From positions 5,890,001 through 5,954,000 of the forward strand of contig NC_083567.1 in assembly GCF_019925205.1 (NCBI RefSeq): DNA of 64,000 bases, written 5' to 3'. This stretch comes from Metopolophium dirhodum. Taxonomy: Eukaryota; Arthropoda; Insecta; Hemiptera; Aphididae. Position 1 is the first letter of the stretch. Every line of letters starts with the position of its first letter. A program made the translations under genes and the position numbers. Of this stretch, positions 48,700 to 59,731 are shown one piece after another. Below the pieces are notes generated by a model. The model was not told the origin of the DNA and made no database searches. It saw nothing but the letters and a program-made list of their open reading frames with translations.

Positions 48700-50807
48700 T
48701 AATTGTGTGTAATTGATGTCCCAACATTACTGTTCATCAATAAACATTTTTTTTTATTGTATTGGAATTTATTGTGGGACATAAATTGACTCAATTAATA
48801 CACTCTTATTTTAATTCTTATTAAGATAATGCTTAACTATCTTAAGTTATAATCTTATTTAAGAATTTTTTTTCTATTTCAAAGCTACTGTTTAAATCAC
48901 CTTTGCCTAATTTATTAAGTCTATGGCTTTATTAGCCTGACTATCCAGTGTTAAAAAAAAAAAAAATGTTTTGCATTAGATAGAAGCATCCAATAACAAT
49001 TAACAATAATTGTTAATTGCTGTTGATATAATAATCAAGCCTATTATGATGTGAGCTTCCTTATAGGTTTAAGATTATATTTAGATACAGGAATGCCATT
49101 AAACAGTAGCGTCATTCTATAAATTCATATTTGACACAAAATTAAATATTTTTGCTCTATCAATTAAAATATGGTAAAAAAATAAATGCTACTGCAATAT
49201 TTGTTAGTAGTTATTCCATACATTACAATTTACACAATTCATATAAAATATGTTTTTGTATGGACGAGTCTGATCAAAGCTAATAAAGGTTTACCTTAGT
49301 TCCATTGGCTAATCATAATTTGATTTTATTACTATTATTATTATTTTATACTATTATAAATATTATTATTTTTATTTTTATAACTAATTATTATTATTTT
49401 TGTAATATTTTAATTAAAATTAAAAACTGACGGGTTCTTCGTATAATTTTGGAGTGGTCATTATATGTCTAATTAGCGTTAGGGAATAAAATAATTAATA
49501 TTATTTGATTGGTATATTTAAATTGTATTTTATTAATTTCTTCTACCTTAAAATTGGATTTTTTTCAGCAGTTTTCCAATAAATTTGTTTCACTTAATTC
49601 AAAGGCTGTGATTTCGAATCGAGGCGAAAGATTTGGTTTTAAAGTCTTTAGGTGTACACATTCTTAGACAACATACAATTTTTTTTTTTGTAAATTTTTA
49701 TGTAAATATGTACAACTGTCAAATATGTATTCATTTAATTTGTAATAGTTTTATATTAATTTTAATTATTTAAAAAGGTACATAATATATTTCATATATT
49801 ACATCAATTGCCTAATTGTACATAAATAAGATGTGAAGAAAAATCACACTGTGAATATGCTAGGCTTTATCTAGGCAATCTTTATTAATGATGATATTTT
49901 ATTTATTATGACTACATATATTAAATGTAAATATTTTATGTGGGATTTTTTGTACTATAGTTGGAAAATATATTTTAGTATTTTTTGATTATTAGGTGAA
50001 TAAATTTATATTATTATTATTGTACACTTAATATATAGAAACCTAACTAGTATATTTTTTTTTAATTACTTATTATTAAAGACTACAACAATGTTGTTTT
50101 TTTGTCTGTTGATGATAAAAGACTGCACATTGAAAAAGTAAAAAAATTGATATTAGAAATGACTTAAATTATTTTGTTTAGTATTTACCTAAATTGTGTT
50201 ATCATAATTCTATAAAAGTTATATTTATTGACTGTAATTACTAATTAGTTATTGAAATTTAAAACATGTCCTTATTTATTCATGTTCAAATTCGGTTTTT
50301 TTTTAAATTTATAGTTATCACTTATCATATATTATCAAAACATAAAAATTTAGTATTTTTCCTTATTTAAAAACTAATAATAATTTGCCTCTAAAATGTT
50401 AAGTTATAGTCCTTCAAATTGTCTTAGAAAGTCATAATCTCAATTTGAAAAGATCCAATGGAATTCAAAATATTCAAAAATTATGCTTAAAATGTATAAT
50501 TGTGTTTTTATTTGTCTAACCACTATTTAAGCATTACTATAGGAATTAGGAATTCTTCAAAATTAAAAATTCTCAATACATTTTTAAAAACAAATGTTCA
50601 ATTAGATAGATCAAATTATAAAAATAATTTTCCTTGTTTAAATATATATATTATTTATTTCATTGATACTTAATATACCAAAGTATATTTGAATGTAAAA
50701 TTTACCTAAAATATCATTTTTTTAAAATTAAACATTTCATACACTTTTTGAAGCCGTAGAAGCCTAATCCTCAACTTACAATACGTAACCTATTTAAAAA
50801 TTGTTTT
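48700..50807 (+). other. 3' region of the Scribbler homologue and intergenic DNA
   Basis: A first AATAAA lies at 48739-48744, only 40 bases after the stop. AT-rich sequence, likely a longer alternative 3' UTR, continues. A perfect 10-bp stem with 3-nt loop (CAATTAACAA, TAA, TTGTTAATTG) occurs at 48997-49019. No ORF of interest. Confidence 0.5.
48739..48744 (+). terminator. AATAAA polyadenylation signal, Scribbler homologue
   Basis: A canonical hexamer followed within 20 bases by a T-rich run (CATTTTTTTTTATTG) just after the stop codon. This is a plausible proximal poly(A) site. Distal sites are also likely in the AT-rich 3' region. Confidence 0.5.
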
Positions 50808-51037
50808 GAATGCAATCATGGTTTAAATATACAAGGTTATTGCACATAGCCCATATTGTTATCAAACAAAAATAAAATGGCAGCGTAAGGGTACGGTCCA
50901 TATCATACCATATAATATCATAGTATAGCCAGTATACGTCGTCCCCTTACGCTGCCATTTTAATTCCTTAACGTGATAAACTTATATAGTGGGGTACTAT
51001 TGCAATAACCTTGTTTATTTAAGCCATGAATGCAATC
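50808..51037. repeat. Imperfect foldback with two matched arm blocks
   Basis: The outer blocks of about 37 bp (GAATGCAATCATGG...ACAAGGTTATTGCA and its inverted copy ending at 51037) and an inner perfect 17-bp pair (AAATGGCAGCGTAAGGG at 50875-50891, inverted at 50944-50960) share one centre. The sequences between the blocks have diverged. The loop is about 52 bp. No ORF. The SINE follows closely. Confidence 0.75.
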
Positions 51038-51091
51038 AAATAAGTTGCAGTAGCCATAACATTTTAAAAACTTACAAAATTTGTATCGCTT

Positions 51092-51094
<3 letters not shown>

Positions 51095-51139
<45 letters not shown>

Positions 51140-51438
51140 TGAGTAACCCGCGGCAACATTGGCCATTGGGTGTGGGGAGGGTACTGTAGGTTTTATATTG
51201 GGTAGGTTTGGTAGGTTTTATATTGGGTAGGTTGGTACACGTGTGTGTTGTGTTTGGCAGAATTTCTAATGGGGCACCCGTAGGTTTCTGCCGTGCCCCG
51301 GGGTGGGGGGATGGCGGCACTTGTTCTCCGGACACCGTGACTTGCCCGAAGAAAAATGCCGCCCAGTGGCCGGGAGTCGAACCCGCGACTGCCAGCGCCG
51401 CAGTCGACGCGTTAGACCGCTCGGCCACCTCGTCCCCC
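51095..51438 (-). mobile_element. Full-length tRNA-derived SINE with poly(A) tail and 13-bp TSD
   Basis: Read on the minus strand, the element begins with a tRNA-Ser/Leu-like head: GACGAGGTGGCCGAGCGG (A box), then GGGTTCGACTCC (B box) with the expected spacing. A tRNA-unrelated GC-rich body follows, then two copies of AATATAAAACCTACC, and a tail of about 35-40 A. Direct repeats TGTATCGCTTGTT flank it at 51082-51094 and 51439-51451. These are the marks of LINE-mobilised retroposition. It is much GC-richer than its surroundings and looks recent. It is not a functional tRNA gene. Confidence 0.93.
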
Positions 51439-51451
51439 TGTATCGCTTGTT

Positions 51452-52446
51452 GTAGAGTTAAATTTGTTTACATGCTGAATATCCGTGAGTGAATTTCTCA
51501 CAATCAATTTGCAGCAAATAATATGCTTTAAATTAAACTATATCCCAAATTTTCTTAACTATTCTAAGCTTATTCTTAATAAATAAATATATAAAAACAT
51601 TTGGGCCGACTTTTCAGTGGTAAATATAATATGTAGGTTAATTAAGAGAATGATAGCAGACACCTATTGTGTTAGTATACAAATTATGAACACATTTATT
51701 AAAGTAATTTAAATAAGTAACATCAATACACTTGCAACAGTCCCACGGTGAGAATGGTAACACCAAAAATAAAATAATGATTCAATTGTTGTTGATTCTT
51801 ATTACTGTCGCACTGCCTATCGCCAAAACAAGTTGGGTGGTGGATTCTAATGAAATGTTTTGTTAGAATACTATTTGCTTTTTAACTTTTGAAGGATCGC
51901 GTTGATAATTTCTTCGCCATCAAACGTCTGCTCTTGTTATATTATAATATATAACATGGTTAATTAGAATGTGTGTATTTTATAGGAATATCATAATTCA
52001 AAACTAATAGTTTGTTTAATAGTTTTTTTGTAATTGAAAATCCAGTTCACAAAATATTTTAGCTAAAAAGTAACAGTTATATTTAACATGATTGAAATGC
52101 CGTTTTTTAACCACAAATTAACCTCTAAAGAAAGAAGGTTAATGTTGTTTTTTTAGCTAGCATTTTATTTTAACATTGGTTAGGTTAGGAGAAAATTAAC
52201 AATTATCTTATTAACTAGTTCTATAGTTGAATAATGAATCATGGTATATGAGAAAAATTTGACTATGCATCCCAGTTTCATTACTAATTAAAGCAATTTC
52301 TTCTGAATGCAAAAGCAAAGACTGAAGTTACTCAATTTTAAAATATATTAATTTACAAAATAAACAAAAATAGGTCTTCTGTATAATACATTAATACAGA
52401 AGTCTCTCATCTAAAGCCTGCAATTTAAATGTATTTTCAAAGACAA
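51452..52446. other. Intergenic DNA, nothing recognised
   Basis: AT-rich, with no domain-bearing ORF and no inverted repeat that I could define. Confidence 0.5.
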
Positions 52447-52454
52447 CTGTATAT

Positions 52455-53151
52455 GGCATTCGTGTAGCAGGTGATCTACCGCGGAGGGGTGATCTGCGAA
52501 TTCAGGACGAGTGATCTACGTTTTAATAGTATAAAAACACATTATATTTTTTATTACGAGTACGTCATATCATACAAATATTCATGAATTATAAAAATAA
52601 AAAATAATTAGCTAAATATAATAATAATTTCAATTACAGTAAACGTTTTTAGTTTCATTTAAAAATTTTAAGAAAGTATTTTCAGGATTAACTGATCTCC
52701 AATATGCTTCAATCAGATGACGAGGTAAAAGTTCCGATGTAGTGCCATGCATTTTTCGAAGTATTTTCATTTTCAGATGTGACCAAACGCATTCTATTGT
52801 CTGGTTGTTGGCTGCTGTTAGCGGGTCGACAAAGTTTTTAGAAAGGTTTACAGTCAAGTGATTATAACCTGTATTTTGTAAAATTTTATATGGTTTCCAT
52901 TCATCTGACATTATTGTTGTTCCTGGAAGCATTTCTTTTTCAATAATTGGAATAAGTGTACCTCGTAGTCATATTGCAAATGTCATTAATCATTATCGCA
53001 ATACTGTCCCACTGCGGTTTGAGATAATGTGCGTATAATAATAGTATAATATAATATAATAATTGTAGATCACCAATTACACCTTGTATAGTATGGTAGA
53101 TCACCTGATACACCTAAAAAGAGGTAGTAGATCACCTGCTACACGAATGCC
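52455..53151 (-). mobile_element. Internally deleted Merlin (IS1595-like) DNA transposon with perfect TIRs and TSD
   Basis: The ends are perfect inverted 25-mers beginning GGCATTCGTGTAGCAGGTGA. Subterminal GTGATCTAC/GTAGATCAC motifs recur at both ends. CTGTATAT flanks it at 52447-52454 and 53152-53159, the 8-bp duplication expected for Merlin. At 697 bp it is shorter than an autonomous copy and keeps only the C-terminal half of a transposase (52630-52932, minus strand). Confidence 0.9.
52630..52932 (-). pseudogene. Merlin/ISXO2-type transposase, C-terminal fragment
   Basis: The 100-codon frame reads LPGTTIMSDEWKPYKIL, HLTVNLSKNFVDPLTAANNQ and TIECVWSHLKMKILRKMHGT, then WRSVNPENTFLKFL. S-D-E-W-x-x-Y and H-x-x-V-N-H/L-x-x-x-F-V-D-P-x-T-x-A-x-T/N-Q-x-I-E-x-x-W are hallmark blocks of the ISXO2-like DDE domain, carrying the second acidic residue and the last E. 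The first D block and N-terminus are missing. The frame is intact to its stop, so loss was mainly by deletion. Confidence 0.85.
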
Positions 53152-53159
53152 CTGTATAT

Positions 53160-53655
53160 TTAATGTAAAACTAAGATATAATATTTATTTCCATTTCTAA
53201 TTCTGTGTCTTAGGCGGCAATAATGAGTATAATAAAAGCTTCTTTATTTAATAGGACATACATCTGACGATTTGAAAGTATTTCTGATATTTTTTTTAAA
53301 AATTATAGATACAAAATTAATAAATAAAAAAACAACAATTATAACCAAAATAGAAAATCACAACATATTTATTAAAATTATAATTTTAGTTACAGAATAA
53401 TCATGTTTAAATACAATAACTTTTTACTTCAACAGATATGATTAGGAAAATGGAGCATGAATTTTCTATAAAATGTATATTTGCATAATCTATTTCAAGA
53501 ATAATTTAAAGTAGTTAGTTTTGTATTGAATTTGGATCGATTCAAAAATTATTTCTCCTCTCTACTCAGTATTTAATAAAAAAAAAAAAGAGTAGTCCAA
53601 TTCCAATAAAATTAAATCAGCCTTGTGGTTTAATTTAGAACCGATAGTTTGCAGT
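53160..53655. other. 3' UTR/downstream region of PDIA3
   Basis: AT-rich, with a run of A at 53578-53589. Part should be the PDIA3 3' UTR. No other feature was seen. Confidence 0.5.
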
Positions 53656-56600
53656 TTACAGTTCATCTTTGCCATCTTTGGGATTTCCAGACCTATCAAA
53701 TCCATTGAGTTCATCTGTAGCCTTAGATGCAATGTACTTGATAAAATCGTTTACATCTCGGCCTCCCTAATATCATTAATAAATAATACATATTAATCAA
53801 ATGTTATAGTAAGTTAAGATTAACCATTAAATACCTCATAACGAATAGGCTTATTTTTGCTATCCTTGGGCAACCAATATAAGGTTGGGAATCCACGAAC
53901 ATCGAAAGTAGAAGGAACATCATTAGCAGTTGCATCCATTTTAACCAAAGACACAGCTTCATCTTTTAACTAAAACAAATTTTAGTACAGTTAATCAACA
54001 AAGATACATATTATATAATTGATGACTTTTTCAAGATCAATGAAAAATTATAAAATATAACTAAAAAGTGAATGGCAAAGGGATTGTGCAGATAATATTA
54101 TACTTAATACCCAATCAGCATTAAATTATGATAAAAGCATACTATCTACTCTTTCTCATATAAAAATAACTTAGGGGATTTTTGTCCAGTTTGGTCGGAC
54201 TACAAAACTCGATAAACTGGTTATCGTCATCAGCACCACTCTTCATACAATAGCTCCTTTGTGTAGAACCTTGTCACCCAAAGTTACTTTTAAATGAGAC
54301 TGAGTAAATATATTTCTTTTACTCAAATCACCAACGACTACATACAAAACATTTTTTTGAGTTTAATCTTTGAAAAGGTAACATGAAGAACACATATTTT
54401 GTTAATATTATAAAAGCATAACTACCTTTTCAGCAACTTGTTCATAGACTGGAGCTAAACTTTTACAATGTCCACACCATGGGGCATAGAATTCTACTAA
54501 TGTGTCAACTCCGTTGTTAATAACTAAATCATCAAAGTTTTTGGCAACAGCTACTTTTACTGGTGTAGTGTTATCTTCAGGAACTGACTCTGATTTAATG
54601 TATGGTTCTAAGTTACCGTCTTGGAAGTCATTTACAAATTTTTCTAGATTTTCAACTCTACAAATCAATTAAAATATGTGATGTTACTTTTACTCAACTT
54701 AATCAAAGTTAACATATTTAATACAGGTTAATATTTAAATGTATCATAAACTTAAATAAGTATATATTATATTTTCTATATAGTATAACGCAAGAACACA
54801 GGAATCAGAAAATCTATTGAAACAAATATGTTAAATACATTTGGTTTTTTCAATTATGTTTAATCTAAAATAAAAAATGTGAGGTTTTTGAACGATTAAA
54901 GTAAACTTAGGTTGAAATTAATAAACTATTTGTATTAAAAGTTGAAATTTTCAGATTTACGTCAATAAACGGGTTTTCTATGGTAGTATAAACTTGTCTT
55001 AAATAGTTGAACTTAGAATACACCTTTTATAAGTTTCAATTTTCTAATTAAATAACAATAAGAAAAAACTTAAAACTCAGTTAGCTACCAAGTATTTCAG
55101 TAAGCAAAAATATACTTACGAGAATTCATCCTTCATTATGTACTTTTTGTTGTCCAGAGAACGTGCCAAAACTATAGGCTTGTCATCTGATACAAATTCT
55201 AAACCATACTCATTTATTTCATGTTGGAAATCATCTTTGTTGTTTATAGCTAATGTAACATCTTTAACAGACTTGGCAACTTTCAATACTCTATTACGCC
55301 AGTAGTTTGTTCCTTTTGGGTTCTTAACGTAATCAACAGCATAATAAACTCCAACATAAGGAGGTTTGAAAGCTTCCATGTTTTCCTTTTGGCGGTAACC
55401 AACCAAACCATGACTAAATGTATTGAAGGAATAAGTTACAACTTTGATTTTATTGGAAATATTTTTTGGGTAAATAAATTAATAAGTTTTGATACTTACT
55501 AATTTGATGTAATCCAAGAATCAAGAGCAGAAGTTGATTCTTCACCATCATAAACAACAAAATCTGGTTCAAATTTATTACTTAAATGCTTAGGTCTATA
55601 GAGCACAACATTATTCCTAAATAAAAAAATAATAATAGAATCAAAACAACATTTGATAGAATGTATTTAATTATTACATATAAACCCTAAAAAAAACTTG
55701 CTTCACAAAAATACACATTTAGTTAAAGGGTACTGTGACCAACCAAATTCTCTAATCAACAACTTTTTCTTTCAAAATAAAAATGCCTGTAAATAGACTG
55801 TAGTAAGGAACTCTTTTCTCTGTTATGAAAATAAATCATCCATAAACACTTCCCTCTCTTGGAATGCAAACTGATTAGCTTATTGCATTATTTAATAATT
55901 TATTAAATACATATTGTTTATAAATATAAATGAATTATGTTTTTTAATTTTTTTAATTATGATATACTAGGTACTTCATTTTATTTCTGAGTAACAGTTA
56001 CCACTTACTTGTAGTTATATTTGTCAATTACTGACTGTGAAGTGGTATGACCAAAGTTTACTTTTTCACGTAATTTGTTGGCAAGTTGAACAAATTTGCC
56101 CTTGAGATCAGTTTCTGTTTCAAAAAACCCAACAACTACCACTTCATCTTTAGATAAGAAGTTCTTAATAATGTCTTCTGAAGATAAGTCTTTTGAACTT
56201 GGCCCAACTTGTGATTTCATGTACTTGACAATACCAGCTAACCATACAATGAATAAATATTATATTTTTCACTACAATGTACATTAATTTAATATATGAA
56301 TTTTTTAATAGAATGTACCAGAATCACGGGGTCCATTGTATTCTTTAGCAACTTCACCGTTTCGGAAGATTTTTATAGTTGGATATCCAGAGACACCAAA
56401 TTTATTACATACTTCCTTACCAGCTTCTGTACAATCCACCTTTAAACAATTTAAGTAAAATATTATAATTTTCAATACTAGATAAGTGTTTGATAATGTA
56501 GTATACCAAAAACTTTGTGTGTTATTTTTATTACATTTTAATGTAGTATAGATAATTAGAATGTACTTACAAGCAAAATGATTAAAGCTAGATAAAAAAA

Positions 56601-58188
56601 GTTGAATTTGTACAGTTATATTATTACCGAAAACCTTTTGGTTTAAACAAAAATCATGTTATAAAAAAAAAGTATAAGACTAATATAATTCTACTTAGAT
56701 AAAATATCCCAATGAATAATGATAGTTATCCAAATAAGACTACTAAACAATTTTATAAAATGAATAGTAATAAGTTTTTTTAAAGTTAATTAAAGTTGCA
56801 TTAAGGGGATTCGATACCGTGATTTTCTATTTTTGTCTAACACATGCGCGCCATAGTATTTTAGATGTGTTTTTTGCCAAACATTCCAATTGATCTATTG
56901 AAGCGATAAGAATTCTGAAAACAGATTTGAATTTGTCGTCAAATCTACTTGAAATCAACTTTCCCACATTTTTGATATTATCCCCCGAATTCCAGAAAAC
57001 GTCATATTCAAAAATAGTATTCAAACATTTTTGAATTTCAATTTTTGGAGAAGCTTAAATCAAAAAATCTAAATTTTGGGAAAGTCGATTTCAAGTAGAC
57101 TTGGCGACAAATTCAAATCTGTTTTCAGAATTCTTATCACTTCATTAGATCAATTGATATGTTTGGCAAAGAATCCGTCAAAAATCCTATGTTCCTCGTG
57201 TGTTAGACAAAAACAGAACGTCACGGTATGGAATCCCCTTAAAGAATAGATTGAAAACTAGTGTTGAAACTACAACACATTAGTCTCAAATCTCAATCCT
57301 ATTAGATTATAACTTATAATAATTTAGATTTAGAGTTGAAATAGAATTTGTTGGCCATTAAAAAAGTGGATCATACAAGTTTTTAAAAGCATTTAATTTT
57401 TTTATATTAAACTATTATTATAAAGAATATTATTTAGGTATTTTAATTTATTTTTAAAATAGGTATACGGAACCACATTTTAAAAATTAAAACCAAAGCA
57501 TACTATACTAGGTATCTATCACCGTCGTAGTTTGAACATAATAGTTACTATTGTCATGCGTGAGCCCATTAGATCAACAAATACCAAGTAGAGAGTATTT
57601 ATCTTTTCTGCCCTTTCATGGCAAACAGAATGAATCCTCAGTATGGTTTACAATAAAATGTATATAATATAAATGCAAACTATAACTTTACTTTAAATTG
57701 CTAAACCTAACTGTTGCTGTATAACATTCATAGAATATATAATATTATTGTTGCAATTTGCTAATAATTTTGTATTAATAACGGCAACATGAGTATCAAA
57801 CAAATTCTAGCACACAGGTATGGCACTCAAAATATCAGTCGCACATCAGTTATCTAATACAAAATTTAAAAATTACCTTGGCCAATGTTACAGGTGGATC
57901 TTCTTTCAGTAGACTCTTTGCCGCCTTCTCGAATTCGGGTTTCAATTTCTTACAGTGTCCGCACCTAGATTAACAGAAAATCGAAATCAATTATAAGTTT
58001 GCTCAGAACTAACCGTAATTATATTGGTGCATATACACGTACCATGGGGCATAGAACATGACCAAAGACGTATCATATTCGGCTACCGACGAGTCGAAAT
58101 CAGAGTCTGATAGATCGACAACAGAGTCGGCGAGTACGGAATTCAATAGGAACCCGGAGAACACGATCAATCCGCGCATTAACTTCAT
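53656..58188 (-). CDS. PDIA3: Protein disulfide-isomerase A3 (ERp57/ERp60 homologue)
   Basis: Nine exons in gene order: 58188-58043, 57964-57877, 56439-56319, 56237-56009, 55616-55500, 55413-55120, 54657-54426, 53969-53835 and 53766-53656, encoding 490 residues (human 505). The enzyme forms and reshuffles disulfides of glycoproteins in the ER lumen. Visible: signal peptide MKLMRGLIVFSGFLLNSVLA; thioredoxin domain a with APWCGHC (Cys50/Cys53, the motif split by intron 1); b and b' domains with GTNYWRNRVLKVAKS; domain a' with EFYAPWCGHCK (Cys393/Cys396); and the retention signal KDEL at the end. The ATG chosen gives the signal peptide; an in-frame extension further upstream is ignored. Intron 2 holds a MITE. 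Confidence 0.95.
56805..57238. mobile_element. 434-bp foldback MITE with TTAA flanks, in PDIA3 intron 2
   Basis: The ends are inverted copies: GGGGATTCGATACCGTGA on the left and, on the other strand, GGGGATTCCATACCGTGA on the right. Similarity continues through TTTTTGTCTAACACA and an inner CAGATTTGAATTTGTCG arm. TTAA lies on both borders (56801-56804 and 57239-57242), suggesting a TTAA target as for piggyBac-like elements. A TA target with longer TIRs is equally compatible. No transposase. Confidence 0.8.
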
Positions 58189-58690
58189 GGTCGCTGTACG
58201 CGGTGGAACGGAAACAAAACAAAACACAAAAAAAAAACGAACTGGAAAAAATTCCAACACTACGATGCTGAAATCGCTCGTGAAACAGTAAGTTGCGGAA
58301 GCCAATCTCTCGGCACCGGATTTGAACGGGTTGAGCTTTGAACAACGAATTAAGAGAACGAGAACCGCCGGTATTTATACAGCGGTCGTATGCACTTGTT
58401 CGTAAATCGCAATCGCGTATTTGTATATCCAATGTATACGTGTTTCGTGTTACTGTATTGTACTTGGCGGTTTCTAATTGGCCGATTCTGAATACGGTCG
58501 CGGTTGGTCACACTAGTCAGACACGTAGGCCCGGTACTGGAGGCGACAGTGCGACCATATGCCTTATAAGTAATAACCAATAAGTATAAATGTCCTTAGA
58601 TGTCTATAAGTGGCGAGTGCGATGATGATGATGATTAAGTGGTGAAGTCATAGACATATAAAGAAATATTCTTTATATTATGTCTACAGT
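58189..58690 (-). promoter_or_regulatory. PDIA3 upstream region
   Basis: Less AT-rich than its surroundings, it lies directly upstream of the PDIA3 start and should hold its promoter and 5' UTR. Besides the ERSE-like site, the minus strand carries CCTACGTGTC near 58520-58530, an ACGT-core site of the type bZIP factors use. ORFs on both strands here lack domains. Confidence 0.5.
58463..58481 (-). promoter_or_regulatory. ERSE-like element CCAAT-N9-CCAAG upstream of PDIA3
   Basis: The minus strand reads CCAAT, nine bases (TAGAAACCG), then CCAAG, about 275-293 bp upstream of the PDIA3 start. This differs from the mammalian ERSE (CCAAT-N9-CCACG) at a single position. An analogous site is at a similar distance upstream of HERPUD. 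Confidence 0.4.
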
Positions 58691-58698
58691 CTACTAGC

Positions 58699-58863
58699 CA
58701 GGCCCGGCTCAAGGGGTAGGCGACATAGGCCCATGCCTAGGCCGGCACATAAGCTGCACATTAGTAAGAGGGCGGCATTTTCAAAATACTGATAATATTC
58801 TATTGTTAAGGGCGGCAAAATTTGAATTTGCCTAGTTCACTTTTTTCCCTTGAGCCGGTCCTG
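58699..58863. mobile_element. 165-bp hAT MITE, CAGGCCCGGCTCAAGG ends, perfect 8-bp TSD
   Basis: It begins CAGGCCCGGCTCAAGGG and ends CCCTTGAGCCGGTCCTG, inverted copies with one difference. CTACTAGC flanks both sides (58691-58698 and 58864-58871). Inside are the phrases GGCGACATAGGCCCATGCC and GGGCGGCATTTTCAAAATAC, shared with 59593-59723. Non-coding. Confidence 0.93.
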
Positions 58864-58871
58864 CTACTAGC

Positions 58872-59200
58872 CCTCCGGTCTAGGAGGGGGACACCCCCGG
58901 ACACAACTGTCCCGTGTTAGTTGTAAGTGGATACCGATTTTGGAGACACGGTCGAATTATAATAGTCGCACCATAGAACAATATGGACATATGGTCGCAC
59001 TCACGGCCTTAGAAGATCTTCTAAAGCCGTGGTCGCACGTCTTATAATAATAGTGATTTGGTGATAAGAATTTCTGATAAGGCCTGGCTCTTTGGCGGTC
59101 CCGTTTCGAAGGCGGGAAAGTTTGAAAGTCAAGTTTTAGTGTCTAGAAATCTTCAATGGCCCATGAAAATCGGCAATTCAATGATACTATCCCTCAGCGT
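58872..59200. other. Intergenic DNA, nothing recognised
   Basis: A GGAGGGGGACACCCCCGG hairpin-like stretch lies near 58885. Otherwise nothing assigned. Confidence 0.4.
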
Positions 59201-59420
59201 ATGTCCGGTGATTTTTTGTATGTGTAAAAAAATATAAATTCGAAAACCTGCATGTTAGAGGTCTAGCAAGTCAGTCATCACCCATCTAAGACGAAACCAA
59301 AATGAGCAATCCGCATGCGCCGGTTAGAGTGGTATGTGCCGTCGCATGTCCGGTGTTTTTTTTTATGTAAAAAATGTAAAGTCGAAAACCGTGTTGGAGT
59401 GTCTAAGCAAGTCAGTCATC
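59201..59420 (+). repeat. Two direct copies of an approximately 80-bp unit
   Basis: Copy one (about 59201-59280) and copy two (about 59346-59420) share ATGTCCGGTG, a T-run followed by ATGT, TCGAAAACC, and GCAAGTCAGTCATC. The starts are about 145 bp apart. No ORF. Origin unknown. Confidence 0.7.
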
Positions 59421-59592
59421 TCAAGTCAAAATCGATTGACTTCCGTCGGATCGCGGACAATATGCTGCAGTAAATCACAATAACAGTGAGACGTTACAAA
59501 CCGAACATTTCGACAAAATTATTGATAAACACGCGCGACGGCGGCACTCGGTCATAGAGTAGGTAATATTACTCTATATGCATTCGGTTCGC

Positions 59593-59723
59593 CAGGGCCG
59601 GATCAAGCGAACATAGTGAACTGGGCAAAAACTAATTTTGCCGCCCCAAACAATATAATATTATGAGTATTTTGAAAATGCCGCCCTAGGCGTGGGCCTA
59701 TGTCGCCCCTCGAGCCGGGCCTG
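59593..59723. mobile_element. 131-bp hAT MITE of the same family, inverted, perfect 8-bp TSD
   Basis: It starts CAGGGCCGGATCAAGC and ends CTCGAGCCGGGCCTG. CGGTTCGC flanks both sides (59585-59592 and 59724-59731). The interior (AAAATGCCGCCCTAGGCG, GGGCCTATGTCGCC) is the reverse complement of phrases in 58699-58863. The family is therefore the same, but this copy is shorter and in the opposite orientation. Confidence 0.92.
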
Positions 59724-59731
59724 CGGTTCGC

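Noticed and set aside
48739..48744. Single definitive 3' end of the Scribbler homologue
   Set aside because: AATAAA so close to the stop is plausible, but the long AT-rich 3' region makes additional distal sites likely, so no unique transcript end is claimed.
50873..50962. 86-bp MITE with TA target duplication around the 17-bp perfect TIRs
   Set aside because: The inverted symmetry continues outward for about 65 bp on both sides, so the 17-bp pair is the inner part of a larger foldback and the TA match is not a border.
51072..51428. 118-codon minus-strand ORF and overlapping plus-strand ORF
   Set aside because: They translate the SINE, including its tRNA-like head and poly(A) tail (poly-Lys end). 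Not a gene.
51360..51438. Possible tRNA-Ser/Leu gene on the minus strand
   Set aside because: A and B boxes are present, but the anticodon arm and acceptor pairing are not intact, and the sequence continues into a SINE body with tail and TSD.
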